Shown piece after piece: positions 6,780 through 7,970 of a stretch of DNA of 7,970 bases. Source of the stretch: Paracoccaceae bacterium (GTDB lineage: Bacteria > Pseudomonadota > Alphaproteobacteria > Rhodobacterales > Rhodobacteraceae); assembly GCA_002746395.1 (NCBI GenBank), contig NVXA01000007.1:77206-85175 (forward strand), read 5' to 3'. Under the pieces are notes generated by a model, which was given only the letters and a program-made list of their open reading frames with translations, made no database searches and was not told the DNA's origin. How positions within the stretch are numbered: the first letter of the stretch is position 1; each line of letters starts with the position of its first letter. The translations under genes were made by a program, and so were the position numbers.

Positions 6780-7970
6780 ATGACACATTCCGATACGCCC
6801 AAAGGGCCACTTCACGGGGTCCGCGTTCTTGACCTGACCCGCATTCTCGCAGGCCCGACCAGCACACAGCTTCTGGGGGATTACGGCGCTGATATCGTCA
6901 AGGTGGAGCGCCCGGGAAAGGGCGACGACACTCGCGCATGGGGCCCGCCTTATGTGCGCGATGCTGACGGTGTCGAGACCACGGAAAGTGCGTACTATAT
7001 GGCCGCGAACCGCAATAAACGATCCATCGCGCTAGATATGTCCACACCTGAGGGGGCTGAAACCATTCGCCAACTCGCTACCAAATGCGATATTCTGGTG
7101 GAGAACTTCAAAACTGGCGGATTGAAGAAATACGGGCTGGATTATGCCAGCCTGAAGGCGATTAACCCGTCGTTAATCTATTGCTCCATCACGGGTTTCG
7201 GCCAAACTGGCCCGAACGCGGGCTTGGCGGGTTATGATTTGATGGCGCAAGGCTATGGCGGGATCATGAGCCTGACGGGCGAGCCTGACGGCCAGCCGAT
7301 GAAAGTTGGCGTTGGCATTGCTGACGTCATGTGTGGAATGTACGCCACCACCGCGATTCTGGCAGCCCTGCGCCACCGCGATCAAACTAATGAGGGGCAG
7401 CACATCGACGTGGCCTTGGTCGACACCCAAGTCGCATGGCTGATTAACGAGGGGGTGAACTACCTGACCTCTGGCGAGGTTCCGGTGCGCCGTGGCAACC
7501 AGCACCCCAATATCGTGCCTTACCAGATATTCGAGGTCAGCGACGGGCATCTGATTATCGCCGTCGGCAACGATACTCAATTCGCCAAGTTCTGCGCTGC
7601 CATCGGGCATCCGGCACTGGCCGATGATCCGCGCTACAGCGTTAACATCGACCGCATCGCCAATCGTGAAGTTCTGCTCGAAACTCTGATCCCGATCATC
7701 AAGAAAATCGACAAAGACACCCTTCTGTCAGCCATGAACAAAGCAGGTGTCACCTGCGGGCCGATCCATGACATCGCCGAAGTGTTCGCCAGCGATCAAG
7801 TCGCCGCGCGTGACATGAAAATCACAATCCCGCATCCCCTGTCAGGGTCTGGCACGGTTGATCTTATCGGAAATCCGGTTAAGTTTTCCCAAACACCCGT
7901 GACATATCGAAAAGCGCCCCCTGTGTGCGGCGCGGATACGGATGAAATTCTGAACGACTGGTTAAAGGAA
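6780..7970 (+). CDS. Class III (CaiB/BaiF) CoA-transferase, SUGCT-like (3' end cut)
   Basis: 397 codons are open to the right edge with no stop. The family runs to about 400 residues, so only a few are likely missing. Class III transferases move CoA between carboxylic acids through an aspartyl-CoA intermediate. Landmarks are LDLTRILAGP near the N-terminus, LLGDYGADIVKVERPGKGDD, NRNKRSIALD, ENFKTGGLKKYGL, YCSITGFGQTGP, and GIADVMCGMYA with D182 in the place of the catalytic Asp (D169 of formyl-CoA transferase). The stretches RAWGPPYV, IVPYQIF and GNDTQFAKFC resemble, from memory, succinyl-CoA:glutarate CoA-transferase (SUGCT, C7orf10) more than CaiB or Frc. A dicarboxylate-CoA substrate is therefore my inference, and a glutaryl-CoA dehydrogenase gene nearby would support it. 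The protein is cytoplasmic, with no signal peptide. It may be read from its own promoter or by run-through from slt. Confidence 0.88.
   Translation, partial: MTHSDTPKGPLHGVRVLDLTRILAGPTSTQLLGDYGADIVKVERPGKGDDTRAWGPPYVRDADGVETTESAYYMAANRNKRSIALDMSTPEGAETIRQLATKCDILVENFKTGGLKKYGLDYASLKAINPSLIYCSITGFGQTGPNAGLAGYDLMAQGYGGIMSLTGEPDGQPMKVGVGIADVMCGMYATTAILAALRHRDQTNEGQHIDVALVDTQVAWLINEGVNYLTSGEVPVRRGNQHPNIVPYQIFEVSDGHLIIAVGNDTQFAKFCAAIGHPALADDPRYSVNIDRIANREVLLETLIPIIKKIDKDTLLSAMNKAGVTCGPIHDIAEVFASDQVAARDMKITIPHPLSGSGTVDLIGNPVKFSQTPVTYRKAPPVCGADTDEILNDWLKE

Noticed and set aside
7173..7610. Minus-strand open frame of 145 codons
   Set aside because: It is the shadow of the CoA-transferase gene, whose plus-strand frame is open through the edge and carries the family motifs.
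1..7970. Search for mobile elements, CRISPR, defence genes, tRNA or a novel system
   Set aside because: Every stretch over 150 bp is filled by a recognisable housekeeping or metabolic gene; I saw no repeat arrays, transposase motifs or RNA gene signatures.

Overview
The window looks like ordinary chromosomal DNA from an alphaproteobacterium, most likely of the Rhodobacterales (Roseobacter group). The basis is protein character and gene order: a DciA-like (DUF721) gene divergent from mutY, mutY followed by an AlkB-type membrane hydroxylase, and dapA followed directly by smpB. This assignment comes from recognising families, not from a database search. I see no mobile element, phage gene, CRISPR array, tRNA or rRNA.

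Layout. (1) 1-362, minus: N-terminal part of a DciA/DUF721 protein that runs off the left edge. (2) 363-455: short divergent promoter region. (3) 456-1502 and 1530-2654, plus: mutY (adenine DNA glycosylase), then an AlkB-like diiron alkane/fatty-acyl hydroxylase, 27 nt apart. (4) 2651-3223, 3257-3736 and 3740-4615, minus: a tight dapA-smpB-AhpD-like cluster transcribed leftward, meeting alkB tail to tail with a 4-nt overlap. (5) 4616-4758: divergent control region with A-tracts, an inverted repeat and overlapping candidate promoters. (6) 4759-6726, plus: exported Slt70-type lytic transglycosylase. (7) 6780-7970, plus: class III (CaiB/BaiF) CoA-transferase resembling the SUGCT subgroup, cut by the right edge.

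Functional reading. The genes cover separate housekeeping jobs: helicase loading (DciA), repair of 8-oxoG:A mispairs (MutY), rescue of stalled ribosomes (SmpB), diaminopimelate/lysine synthesis (DapA), murein turnover (Slt) and CoA-ester metabolism. The clearest link is the divergent pair dapA/slt, one making a peptidoglycan precursor and the other cleaving peptidoglycan, which share one 143-bp control region.

I found no convincing new system. The items most worth checking are a one-residue shortening in the MutY iron-sulfur cysteine loop, a Glu-to-Lys change in the second histidine box of the AlkB-like protein, the phased A-tracts and inverted repeat between dapA and slt, the stop-codon overlap at the alkB convergence, and an apparent excess of GTTAAC.
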